64,000 bases of DNA. Origin: Nymphaea colorata. Its lineage: Eukaryota > Streptophyta > Magnoliopsida > Nymphaeales > Nymphaeaceae. This document shows, one piece after another, positions 54,620 to 64,000 of the stretch; within the stretch, counting starts at the first letter, position 1, and each line of letters starts with the position of its first letter. The notes under the pieces are model-generated. The model was not told the origin of the DNA, did no database searches, and was given only the letters and a program-made list of their open reading frames with translations. Position numbers and translations under genes: made by a program. The DNA lies in NCBI RefSeq assembly GCF_008831285.2, contig NC_045141.1, forward strand, positions 7,119,353-7,183,352, written 5' to 3'.

Positions 54620-54990
54620 CACTACAAAAAAAAGGTTTTTGCCACGGGAGAGAAACATCAATAAAAATAAGCAAAACGTCACTATTGGCTTTACTGACAT
54701 TTTATCGTGAATGTTAGTAAAAAATAGTATTGATGATACTTTTACTGACATTTCGACACTGTCAGTAAAGATTAACCTTCTACTGAAGTGAAAAAATTCA
54801 GTAAAACTCAGTTTTGAAGTTTTATATTTACCCCTTTTACTAACATGATAGTCCATCACGAAAGATGTAAAAATTTTAGTGACAAAAGGCTTTCGTCAGT
54901 AAACACTTTTTCACTGATGTGAAAAAACCCATCAGTAAAAGTGATAGACCTTTACTGGTGAAATTTCACCGCTATAGGTGTCTTGATTAT
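54620..54990 (+). mobile_element. CACTA element left terminus
   Basis: It begins CACTACAAAAAAAAGG, the standard CACTA terminal inverted repeat, followed by about 350 bp with many TTTACTGACATTT, GTCAGTAAA and CACTGATG motifs in both orientations, a subterminal array. The opposite end was not found; after about 54990 the motifs stop. A truncated element or a solo end. Confidence 0.75.
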
Positions 54991-57120
54991 TAAAAAAAGG
55001 GAACTCACATAACTATTATTCTAAATAGAGAATGTTATAAATATTTGGCCATTTGGCTAGTAGCTTAGGCAAAAGAAACCAAAAAACAATAAATGAGCTA
55101 CGGAAACCTTAGTTCAAGGTTATCCAAGTCAATTTACACAATTTAGAGTATGCGAGCACATGATCCAACTCAAACAAGTCAAAAGAATTTAATTTGATGA
55201 GTAATGGAATTGCACTTAGTAAGGATTAAATCCATTTGGCACACAAATAGCCAAAAAAATATGTCAAACATGATTCAAGCTATAATTAGATAAAGTCTAT
55301 ACTCTAGAATGAAAATCATTCAAATTGGAGTTTTAGTCAAGCTCACGATGGACTTTGACTAAATGTAAATTCACCTAGCCCATGTGAATGGGCTAGATAT
55401 ACCTCCCAAAATTCAAAAATTTTAAGAGAATTTCATTCTCTTACTTTGTTGTCCAATCCAAGAATTTTCAAAGTGGAAATCAAAATTTTCCTCAGTAGGA
55501 CAAAATCCAGCTAAGAAAAAAACAATTAGAGGGAATTTAATTTTTCTCTTTCAAAATTGGTTTCATTTAAAAGTTGAAGCCAAGTCAATCAGAGAGAAAC
55601 TGTTCAGACATGTCTCTCTTTCTCTTCTTCCTTATAATTATTTTAAATAATTCTAGTCAAGAAGCAAATAATTTAGATCGAAGAATTTCAATTGTGGGTC
55701 ATTTTGGGTGTAATTTTCTTCACTTTATAGTCATTTCAAATGATTTTAACACCAACTTAGAGTGTGGTGCATTTTTAAAGGGTAACCTCCTTAAGGCACA
55801 GTTCTCCATTGTGAAAAAACCACAACCAGCTTAAGGAAGCTGGAATGTCTTCAATTACAAAGAAGAAAACATTGGATTAGAAGCAGCCCATCTTTGGCAT
55901 GTTCTACCCATCCTCTTTCAAGATATTTGGAAGATTTTAAATATCTGTAAACCAAATCCGCTCAATTAAAGCATGGAAATTTTTAAAAATTAACAAGCTT
56001 CTATTCCAATTTCAAAATTTTGAAAAAGATTTTATTTTAAACATGGTTTGGCCAACTAAAAGCTAGTCCATTTCTTGAAAAATTTTAAACTTAAATAGAT
56101 GAGCTTAATTAAGCTGATCTCTTTTCAAAAAAAAAAAAAAAAACAGTTTGAAAAGATTTTGGAAACTAAAAAAGGGAGAATCAGCTCAATTAGAGTTGTA
56201 CCTCTTCGAAACCCAGAAAAGAGCCTCCTAACCTGGGCGTTCTCTTCAGATTTCTTTTTTCTTTCATGTTTTTTTTTTTAAAGACCAGATCAACATTAGA
56301 TAAGCTAGTCCTGCTTTTCTAAAACACCAGACAAAGATCTTCCCAAATGAGCATGCTCTCCTGATTTCCGAAGTCTTTCTTAAAAAGAAAATCTTAAAAC
56401 TGACCCAACTGAATCAAGCTAATCGGTTTTCAAGAAAACGGACTAAAAGAGCAGCCATACAAGGCGTGTTCCTCTATGTTTATTCGGAAAACCTCAAAAA
56501 TCTGGAATTAAGGCTGATCTTCTTTTCAAAGCTTGCTGGAGAGGCAGCCTCTAGCAGCCGTGCGATCCTCTTTGAAAGATAATAGAAACGAGAGAGAGAA
56601 AGAGAGGGGATGATGACACAATAGAATGGCTAACTCTCTTGCTTTTTTCTGCAAGGGATTTCTTCTCTTTATATAGTGTGAATTGTAACACGTTACAAGA
56701 TTTGAAATAAATACAACACGTTACAAAATTTGGGATAAATACAGCGTGTAGACTAAGTATGGTAGTACACCAAGACATAACGTTTGAGAGGAAAAGGAAA
56801 GAAAGTTTGAATTCAAACTTTCTTTCCTTAGTTGGGTCCTTCTCCATTGACATTTTCTTCTTGCCAAGTTTAGTGGATTTGATTCCTCCTTGACAACGAG
56901 GAAGATCTTTTATACTCTCATCCTCTTCTTTAAATAAAAATCATTAAAGAAAAAACTAAGGTGAAGTCATTGGAGGGAAGAGGGGTGCAGCCCAGCTTTT
57001 TTCAGCCCTCTCCCTCCCACTCCATCTTAATTGAGTAGATTATCTGTATTGAATTTACTTGGTCCCTAAAATGAAAGGACCAACTTCAAAAAAAACTGCT
57101 ATCATGCACAATCCTAGCCC
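54991..57120. other. Unassigned, possible gypsy LTR upstream part
   Basis: AT-rich sequence with many ttcaaaattt/aattttgaaa phrases and repeated gctgatcttctttcaaa-like phrases at 56100-56540, as seen in long LTRs of Tat/Ogre-type gypsy elements. No coding frame was recognised. Poly-A runs are at 56126-56143. Confidence 0.4.
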
Positions 57121-57128
57121 TATAAATA
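57121..57128 (+). promoter_or_regulatory. TATA box, probably of an LTR promoter
   Basis: TATAAATA within cctataaatagagc, followed about 30 bp later by gatttgcaaagagagg, a typical start-site setting in plant LTRs. No gene follows directly, and a downstream gypsy integrase lies at 62.9 kb. Confidence 0.5.
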
Positions 57129-57179
57129 GAGCACTTAGTAGATTTGCAAAGAGAGGCAATTTCAAACAAGGAAGGTTGC

Positions 57180-57570
57180 TCTCCAATTAAGATGAAATAC
57201 CTTGGTCTTCAACTCAGGCATCTTCAGCCCAGGCGTCTCCAATCTCCTGCTCCAGACATCTTCAGCAAGTGCTGAACATCTCAGACGTCGTCAGTTTCCC
57301 ATACCTAAGGTGTCTGCAATTTCAGCCCTGGTGTCTTCAGCTCAGGCATCTCCAGCTTAGAACCCCAGGCATTTATAGCAACCTCTCCTACTTTTAAACG
57401 TCTTCAGCTTGTGATCTGCTACTTCTAGACATTTTCAGCTTCCGTCGCCATACTTCAGGTGTCCTCAACACACTCTGCTACCCTTGACGACGTCAGCAAG
57501 CCCTTCTACTCCTGACATCCTTAGCAGGGTGTCTTTAGCTCAGACGTTAGCAGCTCCCACTTCAAGAGAC
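57180..57570. repeat. Degenerate TCTTCAGCYCAGGYRTC repeats
   Basis: Some 12-15 variants of tcttcagc plus caggc/gacgt plus atct recur at 15-40 bp spacing, with further copies (gcccaggcatcttca) at 58285-58320. They follow the TATA box, in what would be transcribed leader or R/U5 sequence. No open frame runs through. Confidence 0.65.
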
Positions 57571-58105
57571 ATAAATAAGCATGGAACTTCAGTCGGCTCC
57601 AGTCGAATAAACCTTGGGCCCATGGTTCCATTGCAGATCTAGTCTCTCATTCACTCAGGTCAGTTCTCCTAATTACAGCATCCGTTTTAATCAATTGTAG
57701 ACGGCTCAGGATATTTATTTATGCATAAGAATAGTGCTGTCTCCATGATGGTTACGCCATTCTTCGAAGAGCAACCAAGCTTGTTTACACGCTAAATTTT
57801 CCAAAAATTTTTCAAATGGCAATTTTGAAAATTTTCATAAAATATCTTGTACCGGAGTCGATGTCCTATTAACTCAATCCTAGACCCAAGTCTAGGAACC
57901 ACTTGCAAATTGAATTCGCAACAATGAATTGCAAAATCAGAATTTTTTGTCAAATTTGAACAAAAATTCAAAATTAACTTTGAGATCAATCCAAATCGAG
58001 ATCTAGATGCTCAAATTTTCAATCAAGATTAAAATTCTCATTAGTGAGAATTAAAATATTCTTTCGATCCTGTTCCAACACAAAGAGAAAAGATAAGTCG
58101 GCATG

Positions 58106-58139
58106 ACTCTCTCTCTCTCTCTCACTCTCTCTCTCTCTA
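58106..58139. repeat. (CT)n microsatellite
   Basis: About 16 CT units with one CA interruption. Confidence 0.93.
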
Positions 58140-58504
58140 TTCTCTTCCTTAGATTTATTCGAAGAGGATGCAACTCAAGAAAAAATCTACCTAGCTTTAG
58201 GTGTGATTCTTGCATAGAGTCTCCAAGCTAGGAGTCTTCCTGACTTGGTTCAGCTTCAAATCATCAAGCTGATCTCTGCCCAGGCATCTTCAAACAGATT
58301 TCTGCCCAGGCTTCCTCAAGGTGGTTCAGATCTCACGTCAAGCCCAGCTCGGTACTACCCCTGTTCTGCCCTGTTCTAGGTACCATTCCCGCACTTGTTT
58401 GCTTTAATTTTTCCTTCCTTGTTAAATATTATTTCAATATAAAAAATGAGGATTGAATCTCGTCCATCAGTCATTAAGGGGCTGGCTGCTAACTTGATCG
58501 GACC

Positions 58505-58600
58505 ACCTTCACCATGGCCTGATTTGCAGCAGCCATGGTGAGGTCATCACCTCTACCTATCAACCTAAAAACCAGGGCTCAAACACCCTTGGTTTTTGGC
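58505..58600. repeat. Two adjacent short inverted repeats
   Basis: tcaccatggc and gccatggtga (58509-58545), then aaaaaccaggg and cccttggttttt (58567-58597, one extra base). Each could form a stem of about ten base pairs; no T-run follows, and this is eukaryotic DNA, so they are not terminators. Confidence 0.6.
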
Positions 58601-58878
58601 TCACCAATGCCCCAGCCGATGGACTCATTCATCCTATGTAATGATTATCTGAATCGACTACCAGCTTGCAAATTTCAAGTGGTTTGACACCACAATCCAG
58701 ACACCAATCAACCCCACGATTTGGTTGCATGACAAATCATCTCAACCAAATCAGCAGCCTTCCTTGCTGTCCTATAACAACATCCTTGGGGAATGTCTTT
58801 TCCATTCTAGTCATTGTCATGCTATGGCGTTACACTTGATATTTACCAAGATGTATGTTGAAAAATGTGGACATGACA

Positions 58879-58886
<8 letters not shown>

Positions 58887-58922
<36 letters not shown>
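58887..58922. repeat. (TA)n microsatellite
   Basis: About 18 TA units preceded by tatgtgtg. Confidence 0.93.
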
Positions 58923-58925
<3 letters not shown>

Positions 58926-58965
58926 CTCGTGTGAATGGTGGATAGAGATGGCCAACGCTTGCCAG

Positions 58966-59830
58966 GTGGGTTGGGATTTTTTCAAAAGCTGGGAATGATG
59001 TCGAGCTGGGTTGCCACAAAAGAAATGCACATGTTAAAGCATATGTGCATGCATTCCCAGATTCCTCCCACCAAATTTAAACTAAACCCCTGCTTTTGAA
59101 AATCAGAAAATAGCATTTCAAAAATATGATTTTCAAAGGGTCCCATTTGTGCGAAATTGGAGGAAGAAGATCACCATTGTTTGAAAAAAATTGTAATTCA
59201 TTCCTCTATGTGATTGAATATTCTTATGAGTGTATGAAAATAAAGAGGCACGAATGAAACATGAATGTCTTCATACACCTTCAATGTGCGATGAATTGGA
59301 CCCATGATCTTGTCAAATCGATTCCGCAAGAATTGGATCCACTCAATCTAGGAGTATGGTTCATCTTGAAATGGAATATAGCAATCAAAATGAACCCTTT
59401 TAAACCAATTTCATTTATGAAATTGTCAGAAATCTTTATGGTTTTGAAAAGCAACAACTAACAAAAATAGTTAATCTAGTTAGGTTTCTAAAGAAAACAC
59501 TCAAGGATCTTGGTCAAATCCAAAGCCATAAAAGAAATCCAATTCTCACCAAGCACATTTGGAAATATGTATTCCCAGATATCCAATCATTTACAAAAAT
59601 GAATACAAGCCATTTTCAAATATCTAATTGTTTCTCAAATCAAGCTATTTCTCAAACGATGCTACTTCCAAAATCACACTCCAATAAAAAACCAATCTTT
59701 CAAAATGCTTCAACCGAAAGAAATTTGGAGGAATTCACAAACGTGACATTCCTACCCAAGGAGAAAACTTCTCTAGACCCAATTCCTAAATTTTCAAACA
59801 TTAGGTCCTTGACCTAAGGAACCCATTTTT
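58966..59830 (+). repeat. Diverged direct repeat, copy 1
   Basis: Shares with 61722-62770 the ordered blocks gggaatgatgtc, ctgggtt, gcatatgtgcatg/gcatgtgtgcat, ttcaaagggt, ccatcttg/catcttacg and ttttcagaaat. Identity is low. The copies are probably parts of one old LTR or non-coding region of a gypsy element. Confidence 0.5.
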
Positions 59831-61721
59831 CCTACATCTCATACCAAAAACGTGTTGAAATCAACTTGTCAAACCAAATCCAACTTCTAAAACCAAAACT
59901 GAAATTTCCAAAACTTAAGCTCATAGACATTATCTTCAAAAGCCTCCACTACATCAATAAATGGGACCGAGACGTCCTAGAAATGGGACCAAGACGTCCT
60001 AGTACTTTTCCCACCTCAAGGAGGGCCTACGTCTATGCGAAATCAAATTGAATTACACATGAAGAGAAATAGAGTGAAGGATGGGTGTACATGTAGTTCA
60101 AAAATGCATACCTGCACTCACTTCACAAATTTATACAAACACTTGAGCACCTCACTTATTTTGGATGTGAAAAACACAAAATTTTCCAAATCATTGTAAA
60201 ACCATAATTTCTAAAATCAATTTCAAATCCTTTCTATGATTGGATTTTTTCCCAAAGTAAAAAAACTTTTCAAATCTAAGTCAAAAAACATTTCATGATC
60301 TTGATCAAAATTCTTGAAAATCAAAATTCCACACAACACAATTCTCCACAACTAGACTTGGACTCCCAAATTCCAATTTTCCAATCTCATTTCGAGATCA
60401 AAACCAACCAAATGAAATCGAATTTCCTCAATATTTCCAAAACTAGGCTCAAACTCCCAAATTCCGATTCCATACTATCCAATCCAATTTTTTCAATCAA
60501 ATTTCAGATCCCAACAAGCTATCTTAAAAAATTCTAAAGTCTAGACCAAACTTTCAATTTTCAATTCTCAATGCTAATTTCAAAAACAAAGCTTCAATCC
60601 CCAATTCTATTCAAAATCTAATTTCAAATCCGTAATTCTATCCAAATTCAAACTCTCAATTTCCAATTCCAAATCTCAATTTTTTGAAACCAAATCAAAG
60701 TTCAATTACTAAAATCTGGGATTAATTAAAAAATCCCCTTCCAAAGACAATTTCCCGATCTCCATAACTTCGGAAATCAAACCCAAGTCTTTGCTTAATA
60801 TGAAAGCCCAAAAATTCAAAGGCCAATCTTTGCACATGCATGAAGGAAAACTCACCAGGCTTGAGAAACCTATATCTTCAACCAATTACCCCAGTTAATG
60901 GTGGTAGCAACGGCCAATCCTCGTACCAATGAGGGGGTCCCTTTCTCCTAAGCCTTTGTTGCAACCTCAACCTGAATGTGGCAGAGTTGCTCCCTTTTGG
61001 GCATGACTTTTCAAGCATATCTATATAATGTAATTCTTGGAAATTGAAAACTGCTCCTAATCAATGGTCATTATTGTTGATTCTATGTTTGCAGACATTT
61101 GAGCTGCTCGTAACTTGTCATAGCCACCTATTGGTCCTAGCCTATGGCAGCTCGCTGTTCCAAATCAGCAGTCAAGCGAACTGCTTCCAAACCATGGCAA
61201 TCCATTACCATTTTCGTCAGCAACTCGCTGTCCACTGTCACAATCTCCAGGTTGAATTCGCTTGGATCCTAACAGTAGTGTTGCTGTTCATTGACCCAGC
61301 AGCCCAAGCTACTTGTCCCCCTTTTGAGTAGCTGAGCAGCCATTTCCCAATCTATAGCATTCAACAAGCTATTCCAACCTGAAACTTTACAACCAACTGT
61401 CCGTTCATCTAGACTAAGGTTCAGTGGGTCTGACCTAGATACTCTTAACCAAATCAAGTGAGACTCTACCTCTGAGCTAGCGGTTTTCCTTTGCTACTCT
61501 TAGGATTAGACTGGCAATTAGTTTAGCTTCAAGCTTTAGCTTTTATCATTTCATAAGCAGCAGCAGCTCTCAATCCTGTCTCATTTAAAATCTGGCCTGA
61601 TAATCTTGGTCATCAGTGAGATTGCTTAAATTTCTTCTCGTGAAAACAAGGTAAGTAACCATGCAGTTTCATTTTATTTATCTTTTGAATGTTCGAATTG
61701 AAGAGACAACATATGAGAGGG
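59831..61721. other. Unassigned AT-rich DNA between the direct repeats
   Basis: 60170-60720 is dominated by aattccaa/caatttccaa/tcaaaattc phrases, a low-complexity A/C-rich stretch. 61044-61331 is an open frame of 95 codons without a domain. A tandem pair of 22 bp (atgggaccgagacgtcctag) is at 59961-60004. Confidence 0.45.
59961..60004. repeat. 22-bp tandem duplication
   Basis: Two copies of atgggacc.agacgtcctag with one mismatch. Confidence 0.85.
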
Positions 61722-62770
61722 ATTTTTCATAAATTTATTAAAATGGGAATGATGTCCATCTGGGTTCCCATGCATAAGGTGTACATGATAAAAGCATGTG
61801 TGCATAAATTCTCATGGTTTTTGCAGTTACCCAAACAAAAACCCTGTTTTGGAAGCTAGAAAACTGTATTTTCTAATCCAGCCCATCTCATAAATCGAAT
61901 TCCGACCTTCAAAGGGTTCTAATCCATTTGAAGCTATGATGAGAAAGCCATCAAATCATGAGTGGGAGATTGACTCATTTGTTTAAGCATTTGATGAACT
62001 TCTAGATGTCATGTTATGCATGAGAAAGAGGGTGAAAAAGACTGGTCAATCGAGATCCTATAAGAAAACCAGTTGCTAAGGAACCAGAAATCCAAAACAG
62101 TGGAAGGTCCTTGAAAGCCAGTGGAAGTTTAACGGATTGCCAAAAAAGCGGCTGTGAAGGATGAATAACACCCCCACTCAAGAAATATAGCATGAATCAG
62201 ATTATGTATCTCGTCAAATCCAGTCCACTAAGGATCAGATTCACTCAAATCATGAGTGTAGTCCATCTTACGAGTCAAAGAATCAATCAACTTGATTTTA
62301 CTTTCAAAGTGAGTCACCTCATGTTCAAAATTCATATTGCTGGAATTTTCAGAAATTCTTGTGATTCTCAAAAATCTTGTCTATCAAAACTAGAGGAAAA
62401 CCAACATGTTACCTAGCTAGTCAACAATTTCTTTTGAATAAAAAATCTCTCTTATTCAAAACACATAAATTTTTACCTAACCTATAGATGAAATCGGCAA
62501 CCATGGAATCAAGTTTCTATTCATCCTCTAGATGATCCCATAAAGATTTGAAAATACACATTTTCAAATTTGAAAACCAAGCTATTCTAGAGTCCAAATA
62601 TGTCAACTCTACATAGAGCCAAGCATTTCCCCGAAATTGATTTCCAAGAACATAAATTTGTCTCAAGAAAACCTGAAAATCTAAATCCGTAGTTCTTTAC
62701 TCAATGGAAAGTTTGCCAAGCCTCCCTAAATTCTCAAATACCAAATTTTGGGGGAAATTTTCCAATCTTC
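61722..62770 (+). repeat. Diverged direct repeat, copy 2
   Basis: Counterpart of 58966-59830, about 2.75 kb downstream, ending shortly before the gypsy integrase fragment. Confidence 0.5.
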
Positions 62771-62888
62771 AAACCATCCATGCTTTAGCCAAATTCGGTT
62801 AAGACCATGCCAAAAAGAATTGTAAACAAAAGCTCCTCAAAGTTCTACTGATCTCTCATGGCTTGACCCAAGTCAGCCCTAGAGAATC

Positions 62889-63724
62889 TTGAAATCCTAC
62901 AATTTTTTGAAACCAAGGTTTCTACACAGGTACTTTCTTGTGGCTACAAACTACTTCACCAAATGGGTAGAAACAGTTACCCTAAAAATAGTTGAGGAAC
63001 GACATGTGGTGTCATTCATCCATAAATCCTCCTATACAAATTTGACATCCTCCATGAGATTGTCTCAGACAGTTACACTCATTTCAAAAATGAAAGAATG
63101 CATAATTTTAGCCAAAAATATCAAATACCACATCATTTTTCTCCACCGTATGATTCCTAGAGAAATAGGCAAGCGAAAGCAACAAACAAAATTTTAGTAC
63201 AGATTTTGGAAAGAGCTGCTTACACAGGCTGAGATTGACACGAAAAAATCCATTATACACTCTTGACAAAAGGACCACTATTGGAGACCCACAAATGCCA
63301 CGCCGGTAGAATTGGTGTATGGAACAGAAATTGTCTTTACACTACACATCTAGAAACCTGCAATGAAAATTGCTGCTCTAATTGAACTTCCTATGAACAA
63401 ATACAAACGAAAGAGAGTAACACAGCTTGATCTCCTCGATGAAAAAATGCTACAAGCAGGCGAGCATGCTGAAACATATTGCAAAAGTGCAGCTCGATAT
63501 TATGCCAAATCAGTCATTAAAAGAAATTTAAAGTAAATGACCTGGTTCTTCAATCTATAGCTCATCTCAGGGGCAGGTCCAAAGGCAATTGGGCACCAAA
63601 TTGGGAGAGACCTTATGTTACTAAGGAAGCCTTACCTTGTAATCATTATTGGCTAGTAGATGCCGATGGGGTCGAAATCCCTGTTCCAATTAATGCATTG
63701 TACATTAAGAAATTTTATGCTTGA
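62889..63724 (+). pseudogene. Ty3/gypsy integrase C-terminal half (end of pol)
   Basis: RYFLVATNYFTKWVETVTLK is the first catalytic segment, with Asn where the family has Asp. A shifted frame gives E-I-V-S-D-S-Y-T-H-F-K-N-E (second Asp kept), H-F-S-P-P-Y and Q-A-K-A-T-N-K (Glu replaced by Lys). 63300-63724 continues P-V-E-L-V-Y-G-T-E, Q-L-D-L-L-D-E-K, G-N-W-A-P-N-W-E-R-P-Y-V and finally D-A-D-G-V-E-I-P-V-P-I-N-A to a TGA at 63722-63724, the usual end of plant gypsy pol. Several frameshifts occur. The protease, RT and RNase H that should precede it are absent. The 3' LTR would lie beyond the window. Confidence 0.88.
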
Positions 63725-64000
63725 GTGATATCCTGACTAAAAATTGCCAACATCTGAACAACAAGTTTTCCAACAAATGAGTGTCTTTACATTCACTCTA
63801 AACTTCTAGGAATGCCTTACGTCATAGCAAAAAATTTCAATTTAAGACTGATTTTACAAACCATTAAATGAATTTCAAAAAAAAAGTTCAAACAATCTTT
63901 TCAAAAGCATTTCTACAAACAAATTTCAATTTGCAAAATTGAGGTCATGACTTGACTATGAATGAGTTACCACATGAGACATTGGTTTACAGTAAACAGG
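63725..64000. other. Probable 3' non-coding part of the gypsy element
   Basis: AT-rich sequence following the pol stop; no polypurine tract or LTR start is seen before the window ends. Confidence 0.45.

Overview
The window is plant nuclear DNA, probably from a flowering plant. It is AT-rich, has no operons, and is dominated by degraded plant Ty1/copia, Ty3/gypsy, LINE and CACTA elements. I cannot name the species. I found no intact host protein-coding gene, no tRNA or rRNA gene and no CRISPR array. The only host-type coding material I recognise is two C-terminal exons of a CBSCBSPB-like (CBS plus PB1 domain) gene at 37.07-38.37 kb, lying beside or inside a CACTA transposon.

Layout. 1-13.4 kb is non-coding DNA with microsatellites, an LTR end with a tRNA-iMet primer site at 8.66 kb and a G-quadruplex-prone tract at 12.3 kb. 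At 13.4-14.3 kb there is a degenerate TTGGATTT repeat followed by a gypsy gag fragment. At 15.3-21.06 kb lies a LINE 3' half, split by a complete minus-strand copia element (called C: 16100-20811, TSD ATAGG). At 21568-27944 there is a second complete minus-strand copia element (called D: TSD TTTTT) with a primer-binding site for the anticodon region of tRNA-iMet and an unusual GC-rich leader. 28-34.6 kb is mostly unassigned. 34.6-39.6 kb is a broken CACTA element with the captured-looking PB1 exons and a MITE. 40.4-49.67 kb is an old plus-strand copia (called A) that carries a younger nested copia (called B: 42982-47691, TSD TCCTC) which has lost its gag. 50.98-52.92 kb is a roughly 1.9 kb imperfect inverted repeat made from CACTA 3'-end sequence. 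54.6 kb carries another CACTA terminus. 55-63.7 kb looks like decayed gypsy territory, ending in a plus-strand Ty3/gypsy integrase C-terminus.

How the parts relate. These genes do not form a pathway. The window records successive insertions (C into the LINE, B into A) followed by decay. Many of the inactivating changes hit catalytic residues and read as G-to-A or C-to-T changes (protease DSG to DSR, integrase Asp to Asn and Glu to Lys, Trp to stop), which is what decay of methylated, silenced copies would produce. The least ordinary features are the internal half-tRNA primer site of element D, an 18-nt patch that has overwritten its protease active site, the PB1 exons next to the CACTA transposase, and the 1.9 kb inverted repeat.
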